Assembly (NCBI RefSeq): GCF_001562255.1
Contig: NZ_CP014301.1
Coordinates: 4,557,501-4,621,500, forward strand
Length of the DNA stretch: 64,000 nt
Direction of reading: 5' to 3'
Origin: Bosea sp. PAMC 26642
Lineage (GTDB): Bacteria > Pseudomonadota > Alphaproteobacteria > Rhizobiales > Beijerinckiaceae
A model generated the notes under the pieces. The model saw only the letters and a list, made by a program, of their open reading frames with translations, did no database searches and was not told the origin of the DNA. Below, piece by piece: positions 7,463-17,118 of the stretch (positions within the stretch are counted from its first letter, which is position 1; the number at the start of each line of letters is the position of its first letter). The position numbers and the translations under genes are program-made.

Positions 7463-10176
7463 TCCGGATCTTCGTTTCTCTGGGATGCGAGCGGCAGCCT
7501 GATCACGATGGCGGTGCCGCGTCCACCGGACCCCGCCTGGGCGCGGACCGTTCCGTCATGCGCCTCGACCAGTCCCTTGACGATCGAAAGACCCAGGCCC
7601 GTCCCGGCCGGACGTGAATCGCCGTGCGCCACGCGATGAAACAGCTCGAAGACCCGATCGCGCTCGTCTTCGGGGATGCCCGGCCCTTCGTCGATCACGG
7701 CGAGCTCAGCCATCCCCCCGTCGCTTCTGGCGGTGATATGGATGGAGGTGCCGGCCGGCGCATATTTCGCGGCGTTCTCGACGACGTTGGCGATGGCCTG
7801 CCCGATCAGCACCGGATCGACATGCAGCGCCGGAAGATCCCGCGGCGTCTCGATGACGAGGCTGTGGCCGGCCAGCACGCGCTTGAGATCGTTGCGGACG
7901 ACGCCGAGGATCTCGCGCAGGTCCACCGCCGTGCGCTTGGGCGCCAGCGCGCCGTGCCCGAGCCGCGTCATGTCGAGCAGGTTCTGGACATAGCGGTCGA
8001 GGCGGCGCGCCTCATCCAGCGCCGTCGCCGTCAGTTCGCGCCGGTCGGCAGGGCTGAGCGTTCCATCGGTCTCCGCCAGGCTGGACACTGCCCCGATCAC
8101 GGTGACCAGCGGCGTGCGCAGATCGTGACTGACGGAGTTCAGCAGCGCGCCGCGCAGCTTCTCGCCCTCCGCCGACACCCGCGCATTCGCCAGTTCGCCG
8201 GCCAGCCGCGTGCGCTCGACGGCCACCGCGACCTGATCCTCGACTGCGATGAGCAGCCGCCGCGTCTCCGGGTCGAGCCCGCGCAGGCGATCTCGGAACC
8301 GCACGCCGATGACGCCGAGCGTCGCGGTTGCAGTGGCCAACGGCACGAACAGCCATTCGCTCATCGGCAGCGTCGCGGTGCCAGCGCCCGCAGCCTCGTT
8401 CTTCTCGAACGCCCAGCGCGCCGCGCCCTCCGCCCGCGCATCGAGTTCGTCGATGGTCGGATGACCCTGGACCTGCTGCAGCGCGCCTGCCGGATCCGGC
8501 ATCAGGATGAGCGAGCGGCAGTCCAGCGTCGCGGCGATGTGGAAGGCCGCCGCCCAGAGCACGTCGTCGGTGTCGTTGGCCGAGGCGATCTTGCGGGCGA
8601 AATCGTAGAGCGTCTCGGTGCGGCGCTGGGCCGAGCGCATCGCCTCGACCTGCGCCTTCAAACGGCTCGCGAGGCTGCCCGTGAACACCGCGCCGAGCAG
8701 GTAGACGACGACCGAGACGACGTCTTCCGGACGCCGGATATCGAGCGAATAGAAGGGTGGCGTATAGAAGAAATTATAGGCGCAGGAGCCCAGCAGGCCG
8801 GCTGCGAGCGAAGGGCCGAGCCCATGGCGGGCGCCAACGACCATGACGGCCGCCAGATAAATCGCGGAGATCGCGCCGCCAGGCACGGCTTCCCAGATCG
8901 CCAGTGGCATCGCCACCAGCGTTGCGATGGCGATGCACGCGAGCGCGAAGACATAACCATGCCAGTCAGGCGCGATCCAGGCCGGCGCCGACAGCTTGCG
9001 CCGCTCCACGCGGGCATGAGGCGTCACCACCGTAATTTCGAAATCGGTTGCATCGTCGAGCAGGCGGTCGGCGACCGGCTCGCGGAAGACCCCGACCAGC
9101 CTCTGCCACCACGACCGGTGCGAGCGCGGCCGGCCGATCACGATGCGCGAGACATTGCGCTGGCGGGCATAGCGCAGCACTTCGCCTGCGACGTCGCACT
9201 CGGCGTGCAGCACGATCGTCTCCGCCCCCAGCGTTTCGGCAAGGCGCAACGCCTCGACGGTGACCGCACGCGTCTCGGAGGGCAGGGCCTCATGTCGCGG
9301 CGTCATCACGGTGGCGACGATCCAGGGCAGGCGCGAGCGCTCGGCCATGCGCTTGCCGGCGCGCACGAGGCTGCGGGCGACCGGCGCCTCGTTGATGCAG
9401 ACGAGCAGGCGCTCTTCCGCCGGCCAGGGCCCCTTGACCGCGTTCGCCTGCATCCAGGCCAGCATCTCGGCATCGACGCGGCTCGCGGCGGTGCGCAGCG
9501 CCAGTTCACGCAAGGCCGTCAGCTTGCCTTTGCCGAAGAAGTTCTCCAGCGCTTGGCCGATCTGCTGGGGAACATAGACCTTGCCGTCCTTGAGCCGCTT
9601 GATCAGCTCCTCCGGGGCCAGGTCGATCAGCTCGATCTCGTCGGCGCTCTGCAGGATATGGTCCGGCACCGTCTCCTGCACGCGCACGCCGGTGATGCGC
9701 GCGACGACGTCGTTCAGGCTCTCGACATGCTGGATGTTCAGCGTCGTGACGACGTCGATGCCGGCATCGAGCACTTCGACGACATCCTGCCAACGCTTGG
9801 GATGGCGCGATCCCGGCGCGTTGGTATGGGCGAGTTCGTCGATCAGCGCGATGCCGGGCTTGCGCCCCAGCAGGGCGTCGAGGTCGAGTTCGCTGAGAGT
9901 CTGGCCGCGATACTCCACCTGCCGACGTGGCAACTGCTCTAGCCTGTCGAGCAAGGCGGCCGTTTCCGCCCGACCATGGGTCTCGACCAGCGCCACCACC
10001 ACGTCGAGGCCCGCGCGCTGGCGGACGCGGGCCTCCTCGATCATGGCGAAGGTCTTGCCGACGCCCGGCGAGGCGCCGAGGAAGATCTTGAGACGGCCGG
10101 CCCCGCCGCCTTCCTCGCCGCGCGCCGCGGCCAGGAAGGACTCAGGTGTCGGTCTCTCGTCAGGCGCGCTCGGCAT
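7459..10176 (-). CDS. kdpD: sensor histidine kinase KdpD
   Basis: A full-length 905-residue KdpD. The N-terminal KdpD domain carries a Walker A-like GASPGVGKTFAM, followed by ALIDELAHTNAPGSRH. A universal-stress-protein domain (about 245-370) comes next, then four closely spaced membrane segments (DUF4118), a GAF domain, HisKA with SVSHDLRTPLVTV, and an ATPase domain with GTGLGLSIVKGLVEAH. It senses K+ limitation and osmotic stress at the inner membrane and phosphorylates KdpE. It starts 18 bp downstream of the kdpC stop, in the same transcription unit. Confidence 0.97.
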   Translation of the reverse strand: MPSAPDERPTPESFLAAARGEEGGGAGRLKIFLGASPGVGKTFAMIEEARVRQRAGLDVVVALVETHGRAETAALLDRLEQLPRRQVEYRGQTLSELDLDALLGRKPGIALIDELAHTNAPGSRHPKRWQDVVEVLDAGIDVVTTLNIQHVESLNDVVARITGVRVQETVPDHILQSADEIELIDLAPEELIKRLKDGKVYVPQQIGQALENFFGKGKLTALRELALRTAASRVDAEMLAWMQANAVKGPWPAEERLLVCINEAPVARSLVRAGKRMAERSRLPWIVATVMTPRHEALPSETRAVTVEALRLAETLGAETIVLHAECDVAGEVLRYARQRNVSRIVIGRPRSHRSWWQRLVGVFREPVADRLLDDATDFEITVVTPHARVERRKLSAPAWIAPDWHGYVFALACIAIATLVAMPLAIWEAVPGGAISAIYLAAVMVVGARHGLGPSLAAGLLGSCAYNFFYTPPFYSLDIRRPEDVVSVVVYLLGAVFTGSLASRLKAQVEAMRSAQRRTETLYDFARKIASANDTDDVLWAAAFHIAATLDCRSLILMPDPAGALQQVQGHPTIDELDARAEGAARWAFEKNEAAGAGTATLPMSEWLFVPLATATATLGVIGVRFRDRLRGLDPETRRLLIAVEDQVAVAVERTRLAGELANARVSAEGEKLRGALLNSVSHDLRTPLVTVIGAVSSLAETDGTLSPADRRELTATALDEARRLDRYVQNLLDMTRLGHGALAPKRTAVDLREILGVVRNDLKRVLAGHSLVIETPRDLPALHVDPVLIGQAIANVVENAAKYAPAGTSIHITARSDGGMAELAVIDEGPGIPEDERDRVFELFHRVAHGDSRPAGTGLGLSIVKGLVEAHDGTVRAQAGSGGRGTAIVIRLPLASQRNEDPE

Positions 10177-10194
10177 GGGAGCCCGACCAGAGCA

Positions 10195-10785
10195 TCAGCG
10201 CCCGAGCCTGTCGAGGGCGAGGTTGAGCGCCAGCACGTTGACGCGTGGCTCGCCCAGCACACCGAGCAGACGCGGTTCGACCTGGCCCTGGACGAGCTGC
10301 CTCACGCGATCCTCGCCTAGGCTTCTCGCCTTGGCGACTCGACCAACCTGGACGAGGGCTGCTTCCGGCGAGATGTGCGGATCGAGACCGGAGCCTGAAG
10401 CCGTCACCAGATCGGCCGGCTGCGCCCCGCCTCCGAGCGCCGCGACGCGGTCGGTGATCGCCTGCTTGAGCGCGGCCGAACTCGGGCCGAGATTCGAGCC
10501 GGTCGAATTGGCGGCGTTGTACGGGCTCTCGACGGATTTGGTCGCGTCCTGCGGATCGGGCGCGGTCGTGGCCGAGGGCCGGCCATGGAAATACCGATCC
10601 GAGGCGAAGGACTGGCCGATCAGCGTCGAGCCGATCACAGCGCCGTCCTTCAGCACCGGAGAGCCGTTTGCCTGGAAGGGCAATACCGCCTGCGCCACGC
10701 CGGTGACCGCGAGCGGATAGGCCGCTCCCGTCAGCAGGCTGAAGATGCCGAGCAGGACAAACGAAGGGCGAAGATAGGAGGTCAT
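10195..10785 (-). CDS. kdpC: potassium-transporting ATPase subunit C (KdpC)
   Basis: A 196-residue protein with a single N-terminal membrane helix (FVLLGIFSLLTGAAYPLAVTG) and a periplasmic domain. Conserved stretches are GSTLIGQSFASDRYFHGRPS, LVTASGSGLDPHISPEAALV and the C-terminal PRVNVLALNLALD. KdpC stabilises the KdpA-KdpB complex and increases ATP-site affinity. It lies 12 bp after kdpB, in the normal kdp order. Confidence 0.96.
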   Translation of the reverse strand: MTSYLRPSFVLLGIFSLLTGAAYPLAVTGVAQAVLPFQANGSPVLKDGAVIGSTLIGQSFASDRYFHGRPSATTAPDPQDATKSVESPYNAANSTGSNLGPSSAALKQAITDRVAALGGGAQPADLVTASGSGLDPHISPEAALVQVGRVAKARSLGEDRVRQLVQGQVEPRLLGVLGEPRVNVLALNLALDRLGR

Positions 10786-10797
10786 GATCTCAGTCCT

Positions 10798-12840
10798 TCA
10801 GGCGAGGTGAAGCAGATCGACGATCAGATCGATCGCCTTGATGCCGATGAACGGGACGACGAGCCCGCCGAGCCCGTAGATCAGCAGGTTGCGGCCCAGA
10901 AGCTGGGATGCGGAGGCCGGCACATAGCTGACGCCCTTGAGCGCGATCGGGATCAGCGCGACGATGACCAGCGCGTTGAAGATGATCGCCGACAGGATCG
11001 CCGATTGCGGCGAGCCGAGCCCCATCACGTCGAGCACGGCCAGCCCCGGATAGGCGGTGACGAACAGCGCCGGCAGGATCGCGAAATACTTCGCCACGTC
11101 GTTGGCGATCGAGAAGGTCGTCAGCGCTCCACGCGAGATCAGCAGCTGCTTTCCGACCATGACGATCTCGATCAGCTTGGTCGGATCGCTGTCGAGGTCG
11201 ATCAGGTTGCCGGCCTCCTTGGCGGCGGGCGTGCCGGAGTTCATGGCGACGCCGACATCCGCCTGGGCCAGCGCCGGCGCGTCGTTCGAGCCGTCGCCGC
11301 ACATCGCCACGAGCCGGCCTTCCGCCTGTTCCTTGCGGATGAGGGCGAGCTTCGCTTCCGGCGTCGCCTCCGCGAGAAAGTCGTCGACCCCGGCTTCCGC
11401 CGCGATCGCCGCCGCTGTCAGCGGATTGTCGCCGGTGATCATCACCGTGCGGATGCCCATGCGCCGCAGCTCGGCGAAACGCTCGCGGATATTGGGCTTC
11501 ACGACGTCCTTGAGATGAATGACGCCGAGAACGACGTTGTCGCGGGCGACGACCAGCGGCGTGCCGCCAGACGAGGCGATCTTGCGCACGGCCTGCTCGA
11601 CCCCGCTCGCAAGCGCGCCGCCGGTGAGCCTGGCCATCGTGTCGGAGGCGCCCTTGCGCAGGGCGATGCCGCCCGGCAGATCGACGCCGGACATGCGCGT
11701 CTGCGCCGTGAAGGGCACGAAGGTCGCGCCTGCGCCGGCGGCAGCCTCGAAGCCGAAACGCTTCGCGGCCAGATCGACAATCGACTTGCCCTCCGGCGTC
11801 TCGTCGGCGAGCGAGGCCAGGAAGGCGGCTTCCGCCAGATCGCGCTCGCTGACACCCGGCGCCGGCTCGAAGGCGTCGGCCATGCGGTTGCCGAAGGTGA
11901 TCGTGCCGGTCTTGTCGAGCAGCAGCACGTCGATGTCGCCGGCGGCCTCGACCGCGCGGCCCGACTTGGCGATGACGTTGGCCTTCACCAGCCGGTCCAT
12001 GCCGGCGATGCCGATGGCCGAGAGCAGCCCGCCGATGGTCGTCGGGATCAGCGTCACGAACAGCGCCGCGAGATAGATCACGGGCAGCGTTGTGCCCGAC
12101 CATGATGCGAAGAAGGGCAGGGTGACGACGACGAAGAGAAAGACCAGCGTCAGCGCCGCCAGCAGGATGTCGAGCGCGATCTCGTTGGGCGTCTTCTGGC
12201 GCTTGGCGCCCTCGACCAGCGCGATCATCCGGTCGAGGAAGGTCTCGCCCTGCCGGGCGGTAACGCGGACGACGAGCCAGTCGGAGACGAGCCGCGTTCC
12301 GCCCGTCACCGAGGATCGGTCGCCTCCGGATTCACGGATCACGGGCGCGGATTCGCCGGTGATCGCGCTTTCGTCGACCGAAGCCACGCCCTCGATGATC
12401 TCGCCATCGGTGGGAACCGTGTCGCCGGCCTCGACCAGGATGACCTCGCCGGGCTCGACCCTTTCGACATCCTTGGTGCCGTAGACGACACGGTTGGCGG
12501 GATCGACCAGCACCTTGGCCAGCGCCGAGGAGCGGGTCGAGCGGAAGGCATCGGCGCGGGCCTTGCCGCGCCCCTCGGCGACGGCTTCGGCGAAGTTTGC
12601 AAACAGCACCGTGAACCAGAGCCAGATCGCAATCTGGAGCCCGATCCAGAAGACCGGGCCGCCGGTCAGCCCCTCGCGGATGACCAGTGCTGTCGCCAGC
12701 AGCGAGACCAGCGCGGTCGAGAAGATCACCGGATTGCGCGCCAGGCTGCGCGGATCGAGCTTGCGGAAGGCCTGCAGGATCGCAGGCCTGATGATGACGG
12801 GCGAGAACAGGCCCATCTCGGCGGGAGCGTGCTTGCTCAT
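10798..12840 (-). CDS. kdpB: potassium-transporting P-type ATPase subunit B (KdpB)
   Basis: A 680-residue P-type ATPase. Start ATG 12840 ([11 protein letters not shown]) was chosen because the much longer upstream open frame runs antisense-like through kdpA. Diagnostic motifs are [12 protein letters not shown] (actuator TGES), the phosphorylation loop [28 protein letters not shown] and [20 protein letters not shown]. It hydrolyses ATP to energise K+ movement through KdpA. All catalytic residues appear intact. Confidence 0.97.
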   Translation of the reverse strand: MSKHAPAEMGLFSPVIIRPAILQAFRKLDPRSLARNPVIFSTALVSLLATALVIREGLTGGPVFWIGLQIAIWLWFTVLFANFAEAVAEGRGKARADAFRSTRSSALAKVLVDPANRVVYGTKDVERVEPGEVILVEAGDTVPTDGEIIEGVASVDESAITGESAPVIRESGGDRSSVTGGTRLVSDWLVVRVTARQGETFLDRMIALVEGAKRQKTPNEIALDILLAALTLVFLFVVVTLPFFASWSGTTLPVIYLAALFVTLIPTTIGGLLSAIGIAGMDRLVKANVIAKSGRAVEAAGDIDVLLLDKTGTITFGNRMADAFEPAPGVSERDLAEAAFLASLADETPEGKSIVDLAAKRFGFEAAAGAGATFVPFTAQTRMSGVDLPGGIALRKGASDTMARLTGGALASGVEQAVRKIASSGGTPLVVARDNVVLGVIHLKDVVKPNIRERFAELRRMGIRTVMITGDNPLTAAAIAAEAGVDDFLAEATPEAKLALIRKEQAEGRLVAMCGDGSNDAPALAQADVGVAMNSGTPAAKEAGNLIDLDSDPTKLIEIVMVGKQLLISRGALTTFSIANDVAKYFAILPALFVTAYPGLAVLDVMGLGSPQSAILSAIIFNALVIVALIPIALKGVSYVPASASQLLGRNLLIYGLGGLVVPFIGIKAIDLIVDLLHLA

Positions 12841-12848
12841 AGCGGCCT

Positions 12849-14540
12849 CTAAAAGCTCTGCCCGGCGAGGATCGAGACATGTTCTGCGATCGGGCCAAGG
12901 GCGAGGATGGGAAGGAAGGTGAGGGCGCCGACGATGAGGATCGTCGCGACCAGCAGGGTGACGAAGAGCGGCCCATGCGTCGGGAAGGTGCCGGCCGTCT
13001 CGGCCGCGGGACGCTTGGCTGCAAGGCTGCCCGCAATGGCGAGGATCGGGATGATGTAGCCGAAGCGGCCCAGCATCATCGCGATGCCGAGAAAGGCATT
13101 GTGCCAGGGCGTGTTGGCAGTGAAGCCGGCGAAGGCCGAGCCGTTGTTGCCGGTCGCCGAGGTGTAGGCGTAGAGCAACTCGGAGAGCCCGTGTGGCCCG
13201 GCGTCCTGTACCGAGGACTGCGCCTGGCCCGTCGCGATGGCGAGTGCCGCGAAGACCAGGATGCCGATCGGCATGACCAGCAGCGTCAGCGCCGCGAGCT
13301 TGATTTCGCGCGCCTCGATCTTCTTGCCGAGATATTCCGGCGTCCGCCCGACCATCAGCCCGGCCAGGAAGACGGTGATGATGACGAAGAGCAGCATCCC
13401 GGTGAGCCCGACGCCGACGCCGCCATAGACGACCTCGCCGAGCTGGATGTTGAGCATTGCGACGAGACCGCCCAGCGGCGTGAACGAATCGAGCATCGCG
13501 TTGACCGAGCCGTTCGAGGCAGCCGTCGTCGCGGCCGCCCACAGCGTCGACGCCAGGATGCCGAAGCGGACCTCCTTGCCCTCCATATTGCCCGCAGCGG
13601 CATCGACCAGCCCGGCATGGAGCGGATTGCCGAGGCGCTCCGCGCCATAGATCGCGGCAAAGCCGACGAGGAACAGCACCGCCATCGCAGCGAACAAGGC
13701 CCGGCCCTGGCGTCGATCACCGACGAGCCGGCCATAGGTGAAGCAGAAGGCGACGGGGATCAGCAGGATCGAGATCGTCGTCAGCAGGTTGCTGAGCGCG
13801 GTGGGGTTCTCGAAGGGATGCGCTGAATTGACGTTGAAGAAGCCGCCACCATTGGTGCCGAGTTGTTTGATCGCGATCTGGCTCGCGACCGGTCCGAGCG
13901 CGATGCTCTGCTTGGCGCCTTCCAGCGTCGTCGCGTCGAAGGAGCCCGCCAGCGTCTGCGGCAGGCCGAGCGCGACCAGGACCAGCGCCAGCAGAAGCGA
14001 GCCCGGGAGCAGGATGTAGAGCGTGAACCGGGTCAGATCGACCCAGAAATTCCCGAGTACTCGCGTCTGTCTGGCCGCAAAGCCACGCGCCACGGCGGCA
14101 GCGACAGCCGCGCCGCTGGCGGCGGAGACGAAGTTCTGTGTCGTCAGCCCCAGCATCTGGCTCAGATTCGAAAGCGTCGTCTCGCCGCCATAGGACTGCC
14201 AGTTGGTGTTGGTGACGAAGGAGATCGCGGTGTTGAAGGCGAGATGCGCCGACAGGCCGTCGAAGCCCTGCGGGTTCAGCGGCAGCCAGTTCTGGAAGCG
14301 CAGCATCAGGAAGAGCAGTGCGAATCCCGCCGCGTTGAAGGCGAGTAGCGAGAAGGCATAGGCCTGCCAACGCTGCGGCTGCGGCGCGCTTTCACCGGCC
14401 AGGCCGAGGATTGCGTTTTCCACTGGCGCGAGGAACCGGGCTTCGCCGGTGAAGACGCGCGCCATGTAGTGCCCGAGCGGCCAGGCCGCGAGCAGCAGCA
14501 GCGCGCCGAAGATGAGGAACTGGATCAGGTCGAGGGTCAT
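12849..14540 (-). CDS. kdpA: potassium-transporting ATPase subunit A (KdpA)
   Basis: A 563-residue channel-like subunit with ten or more membrane segments and four selectivity-filter-like loops typical of the SKT superfamily. Visible examples include [34 protein letters not shown] and [13 protein letters not shown]. It forms the K+ pathway of the high-affinity KdpFABC complex in the inner membrane. The start is 13 bp after the kdpF stop and the stop is 8 bp before kdpB. Confidence 0.97.
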   Translation of the reverse strand: MTLDLIQFLIFGALLLLAAWPLGHYMARVFTGEARFLAPVENAILGLAGESAPQPQRWQAYAFSLLAFNAAGFALLFLMLRFQNWLPLNPQGFDGLSAHLAFNTAISFVTNTNWQSYGGETTLSNLSQMLGLTTQNFVSAASGAAVAAAVARGFAARQTRVLGNFWVDLTRFTLYILLPGSLLLALVLVALGLPQTLAGSFDATTLEGAKQSIALGPVASQIAIKQLGTNGGGFFNVNSAHPFENPTALSNLLTTISILLIPVAFCFTYGRLVGDRRQGRALFAAMAVLFLVGFAAIYGAERLGNPLHAGLVDAAAGNMEGKEVRFGILASTLWAAATTAASNGSVNAMLDSFTPLGGLVAMLNIQLGEVVYGGVGVGLTGMLLFVIITVFLAGLMVGRTPEYLGKKIEAREIKLAALTLLVMPIGILVFAALAIATGQAQSSVQDAGPHGLSELLYAYTSATGNNGSAFAGFTANTPWHNAFLGIAMMLGRFGYIIPILAIAGSLAAKRPAAETAGTFPTHGPLFVTLLVATILIVGALTFLPILALGPIAEHVSILAGQSF

Positions 14541-14553
14541 GGGGTGCGACCTC

Positions 14554-14643
14554 TCAGAAGGATTCGGGGCGCAGCAGCGCCTTGAGCAGATAGGCCAGCA
14601 GCAGCGCGGCCGCGGTCAGCCCGAGGATGATGTCGAGGGGCAT
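14554..14643 (-). CDS. kdpF: KdpF small membrane subunit
   Basis: A 29-codon ORF encoding [20 protein letters not shown] and a short basic tail ending RPESF. It is a single hydrophobic helix of the size and sequence style of KdpF, which stabilises the KdpABC complex. It is too short for most gene callers but sits exactly where kdpF belongs, just before kdpA. Confidence 0.85.
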   Translation of the reverse strand: MPLDIILGLTAAALLLAYLLKALLRPESF

Positions 14644-14651
14644 GATCCGCC

Positions 14652-14738
14652 TCACAGCCGGTCGGCAGCGGAAACGGCAACGCAGGCGAGCCCGAACAGG
14701 CCGAGGCCGCCGAGCAGGAAGAGAGTGTCGATGATCAT
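14652..14738 (-). CDS. 28-aa membrane peptide at the head of the kdp operon
   Basis: ATG at 14736-14738 opens a 28-residue peptide (MIIDTLFLLGGLGLFGLACV then AVSAADRL) ending 8 bp before kdpF. It is one hydrophobic helix with a polar C-terminus. Similar unannotated mini-proteins precede kdpF/kdpA in other alphaproteobacteria, by memory of such operons. A GGAG ribosome-binding site lies seven bases upstream but is buried in a perfect hairpin. It may be an extra Kdp subunit, or a leader peptide coupling translation to kdpF. Confidence 0.6.
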   Translation of the reverse strand: MIIDTLFLLGGLGLFGLACVAVSAADRL

Positions 14739-14743
14739 GGAAG

Positions 14744-14769
14744 GCTCCGATCGTGTGTTCGATCGGAGC
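14744..14769 (-). promoter_or_regulatory. kdp leader hairpin covering the first ribosome-binding site
   Basis: A perfect 10-bp inverted repeat (GCTCCGATCG / CGATCGGAGC) with a 6-base loop ends five bases before the ATG of the 28-aa ORF. On the transcribed strand the 3' arm contains the GGAG that would serve as Shine-Dalgarno, so the folded RNA would block initiation. The same palindrome could instead be a protein-binding site. Confidence 0.5.
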
Positions 14770-14936
14770 TAGGGTCGATGCCCGTAAGGCCGCCATGTCG
14801 AATGCGGGGCCCGGCCGTAAAGTTCGCGTAAATCGGCAAGAATTATCTGCCGGGGCAGCTGCAAATCAGAACACTGAACGACGAACCGGGTTGAACGGGT
14901 TCGGTCGCTCGAAGTCGGTTCAGGCGCTACAAGGGG

Positions 14937-15704
14937 TCAAAGGACCGACGACATCCCGCCATCCACATAGATGATCTGGCCGTTGACATAGTCCGAGGCG
15001 GCCGACGCCAGGAAGACGGCGGCCCCCACGAGTTCGCCGGGCTTGCCCCAGCGCTTGGCCGGCGTGCGGCCCTTGACCCAGGCGTCGAAGCTGGGGTTAT
15101 CGATCAGCGCCTGGTTCATGTCGGTGATCATGTAGCCGGGTCCGATCGCATTGGCCTGGATGCCATGCTCGGCCCATTCGGCCGCCATGGCGCGCGTCAG
15201 CATCTTGATGCCGCCTTTTGCCACCGTGTAGGGCGCGACGGTGGCACGCGCGAGTTCGCTGGTCAGTGAGCCGATGTTGACGATTTTGCCGGAGCCGCGC
15301 GCGATCATGCGTTTGGCCGCCTCGCGGCCGATCATGAAAGCCGAGGTCAGGTTGGTGTCGATGACACGCTGCCAATCGGCCGTGGCAAGCTCGACCATCG
15401 GCTTGCGGAACTGAATGCCGGCATTGTTGACGAGAATGTCGACCGCGATCCCGGCAGCGTCGAAGCCCTCGAAGGCGGCCATGATCGCCGCCTCGTCGGT
15501 GACGTTGAAAGGGGCGGGCTCTGCCTGATGGCCCGCAGCACGGAAATCGGCGACAGCGTCGGCGACGCGGGCCGGATCGGTGCCGTTGATCAGGATGCGG
15601 GCGCCGGCTACCGCCAGCCCTTCGGCCATGGCGCGGCCCAGCCCACGCGAGGAGCCGGTGACGAGGGCCGTCTTGCTCGAGAGATCGAAGAGGGGATTGG
15701 TCAT
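14937..15704 (-). CDS. SDR-family oxidoreductase, gluconate 5-dehydrogenase-like
   Basis: A 255-residue classical short-chain dehydrogenase. It has the cofactor motif TGSSRGLGRAMAEG, the structural NNAGIQFRKP, a catalytic Ser in NIGSLTSELAR and YTVAKGG (Tyr-x-x-x-Lys), and the C-terminal dinucleotide-fold end YVNGQIIYVDGGMS. The start at 15704 (MTNPLFDLSSK) puts the Rossmann glycines at the usual position. The overall pattern is closest to gluconate 5-dehydrogenases. Its start lies 11 bp downstream of the stop of the enolase-superfamily gene, which suggests one pathway for a sugar-acid-like compound. Confidence 0.88.
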   Translation of the reverse strand: MTNPLFDLSSKTALVTGSSRGLGRAMAEGLAVAGARILINGTDPARVADAVADFRAAGHQAEPAPFNVTDEAAIMAAFEGFDAAGIAVDILVNNAGIQFRKPMVELATADWQRVIDTNLTSAFMIGREAAKRMIARGSGKIVNIGSLTSELARATVAPYTVAKGGIKMLTRAMAAEWAEHGIQANAIGPGYMITDMNQALIDNPSFDAWVKGRTPAKRWGKPGELVGAAVFLASAASDYVNGQIIYVDGGMSSVL

Positions 15705-15715
15705 GGCGGCCGATC

Positions 15716-16915
15716 TCACAAGCTGGAGCGGCGGACGGTGAGGTCCGAACGGTCGAAGACGGCGGGCAGCAACTCGACACCGAGCCCCGGCCCTTCCATC
15801 GGCAGGACATAGCCGTCCTTGATGGTAGGCATTGTATCGACGAGTTCGTTGTACCAGCCGGTGTAGAAGGCGCGCACCGATTCCTGGATCAGCGTGTTGG
15901 GCTGGCTGAAGGAGGCGTGGATCGCCGCGATGAAGCCGACCGGGCCGATGCAGTCATGCGGCGCGAAGGGGCGGTGATAGGTGTCCGCCATCGCCGCGAT
16001 CTTGCGGCCCTCGGTGAGACCGCCTGTCCAGCAGAGATCGGCCATGACGATGTGCATGGCGTCGCGGTCGAGCATGTCCTTGTAGGGGAAGCGCGAGCCT
16101 AGTGTTTCGCTGGCGCAGACCGAAACGGTCGTCGAGCGCGCGAATTCCGCCAGCGCCTGCGGCGAGTTCATCCGGATCGGATCCTCGTACCAGGTCGGGC
16201 TGTACTGCTCGAGCACGCGAGCGATCTTGATCGCGGTCGGCAGGTTCCAGAGCGAATGCATCTCGACCATGATCTCGATCTTGTCGCCCACGGCCTTGCG
16301 GATCTTCTCGAAGGGCTCGCAGGCCCGGCGCATCTGGTCGGGCGTGATGTGGAGGCCCTGGTTCTCGATTCCCGCTGGGTCGAACGGCCAGATCTTCATC
16401 GCCGTGATGCCGCTTTCCAGCAGGCTCTCCGCGACCGCGTCGGCGCGGTTCATGAAGCCGTCGAGATCCTCATAGGGGCCTTCGGTCTCGCCGAGATTCC
16501 AGGTCGAGATCGGCTTGATGTTGTTCGTACGGACATAATTGTAGCCGGCGCAGGTGTTGTAGATGCGCTGCTTGTCGCGGCACAGGCCGCCGAGCATCTG
16601 GTGCACCGGCTGGCCGCAGACCTTGCCGAACACGTCCCACAGCGCGATGTCGACCGCCGAGGTCGCGCGGGATTCCACGCCCGTCGAGGCCTGCGCCATC
16701 GGCAGGTTGGTCATCTCGCGGTGCAGCGCCTCGATATGCAGCGGGTTCTTGCCGAGCAGCCGCATCGCCAGCGTATCGTGCAGATGCGACTCGACGGCGC
16801 CGGCCCCATAAAATGTCTCGCCCAGCCCGATGATGCCCGCATCGGTATGCACGCGTACCCACAGGACATTGGCGAACTCTTCCGTCCGCAGCGTTTCGAT
16901 CGCGGTTATTTTCAC
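15716..16915 (-). CDS. mandelate racemase / muconate lactonizing enzyme family protein
   Basis: About 399 residues from the GTG at 16915 (VKITAIETLRTEEFANV); upstream codons lack a good start context. It is an enolase-superfamily dehydratase/racemase with an N-terminal capping domain (GLGETFYGAGAVESHLHDT), a KIW motif in the barrel (TAMKIWPFDPAG), metal ligands in EIMVEMHSLWN, WYEDPIRM and SVCASETLGSR, and a C-terminal catalytic His in RPFAPHDCIGP. Substrates of this superfamily are sugar acids and related hydroxy acids; the exact one cannot be assigned. It is the first gene of the minus-strand unit, divergent from the GntR regulator. Confidence 0.87.
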   Translation of the reverse strand: MKITAIETLRTEEFANVLWVRVHTDAGIIGLGETFYGAGAVESHLHDTLAMRLLGKNPLHIEALHREMTNLPMAQASTGVESRATSAVDIALWDVFGKVCGQPVHQMLGGLCRDKQRIYNTCAGYNYVRTNNIKPISTWNLGETEGPYEDLDGFMNRADAVAESLLESGITAMKIWPFDPAGIENQGLHITPDQMRRACEPFEKIRKAVGDKIEIMVEMHSLWNLPTAIKIARVLEQYSPTWYEDPIRMNSPQALAEFARSTTVSVCASETLGSRFPYKDMLDRDAMHIVMADLCWTGGLTEGRKIAAMADTYHRPFAPHDCIGPVGFIAAIHASFSQPNTLIQESVRAFYTGWYNELVDTMPTIKDGYVLPMEGPGLGVELLPAVFDRSDLTVRRSSL

Positions 16916-17025
16916 GGCCTGCCTCCCTGGCGGCGGGCGTTCTTCACCGGCCTTGGGCCGTGGAACACCTCGGTTGATGGCCACTGAGGCGACCTCTCAG
17001 ATCGGATCGGTGGCATAAAGCGAGA

Positions 17026-17070
17026 CGACCATAAGAGCGCTTGTAAAATATCACAACATGTTTATGGTCG
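17026..17070. promoter_or_regulatory. nested inverted repeats between the enolase-family gene and gntR (probable operator)
   Basis: A perfect 8-bp inverted repeat (CGACCATA at 17026-17033 and TATGGTCG at 17063-17070) brackets an AT-rich core. Inside it, TTGT at 17041 and ACAA at 17053 form a second imperfect palindrome. The site sits in the roughly 200-bp divergent promoter region just ahead of the GntR gene, where GntR regulators usually bind. Confidence 0.5.
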
Positions 17071-17118
17071 ATCGCAAGATGGAACCGTTCAACGAGTTCC
17101 GCGATGAGGAAACGAGAC

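Noticed and set aside
7624..9942. 772-codon open frame antisense to kdpD
   Set aside because: GC-rich antisense shadow; low-complexity composition, while kdpD on the other strand is complete with all domains.
12841..13542. Upstream extension of the kdpB frame
   Set aside because: It runs through kdpA in another frame; the conserved KdpB N-terminus begins at 12840.
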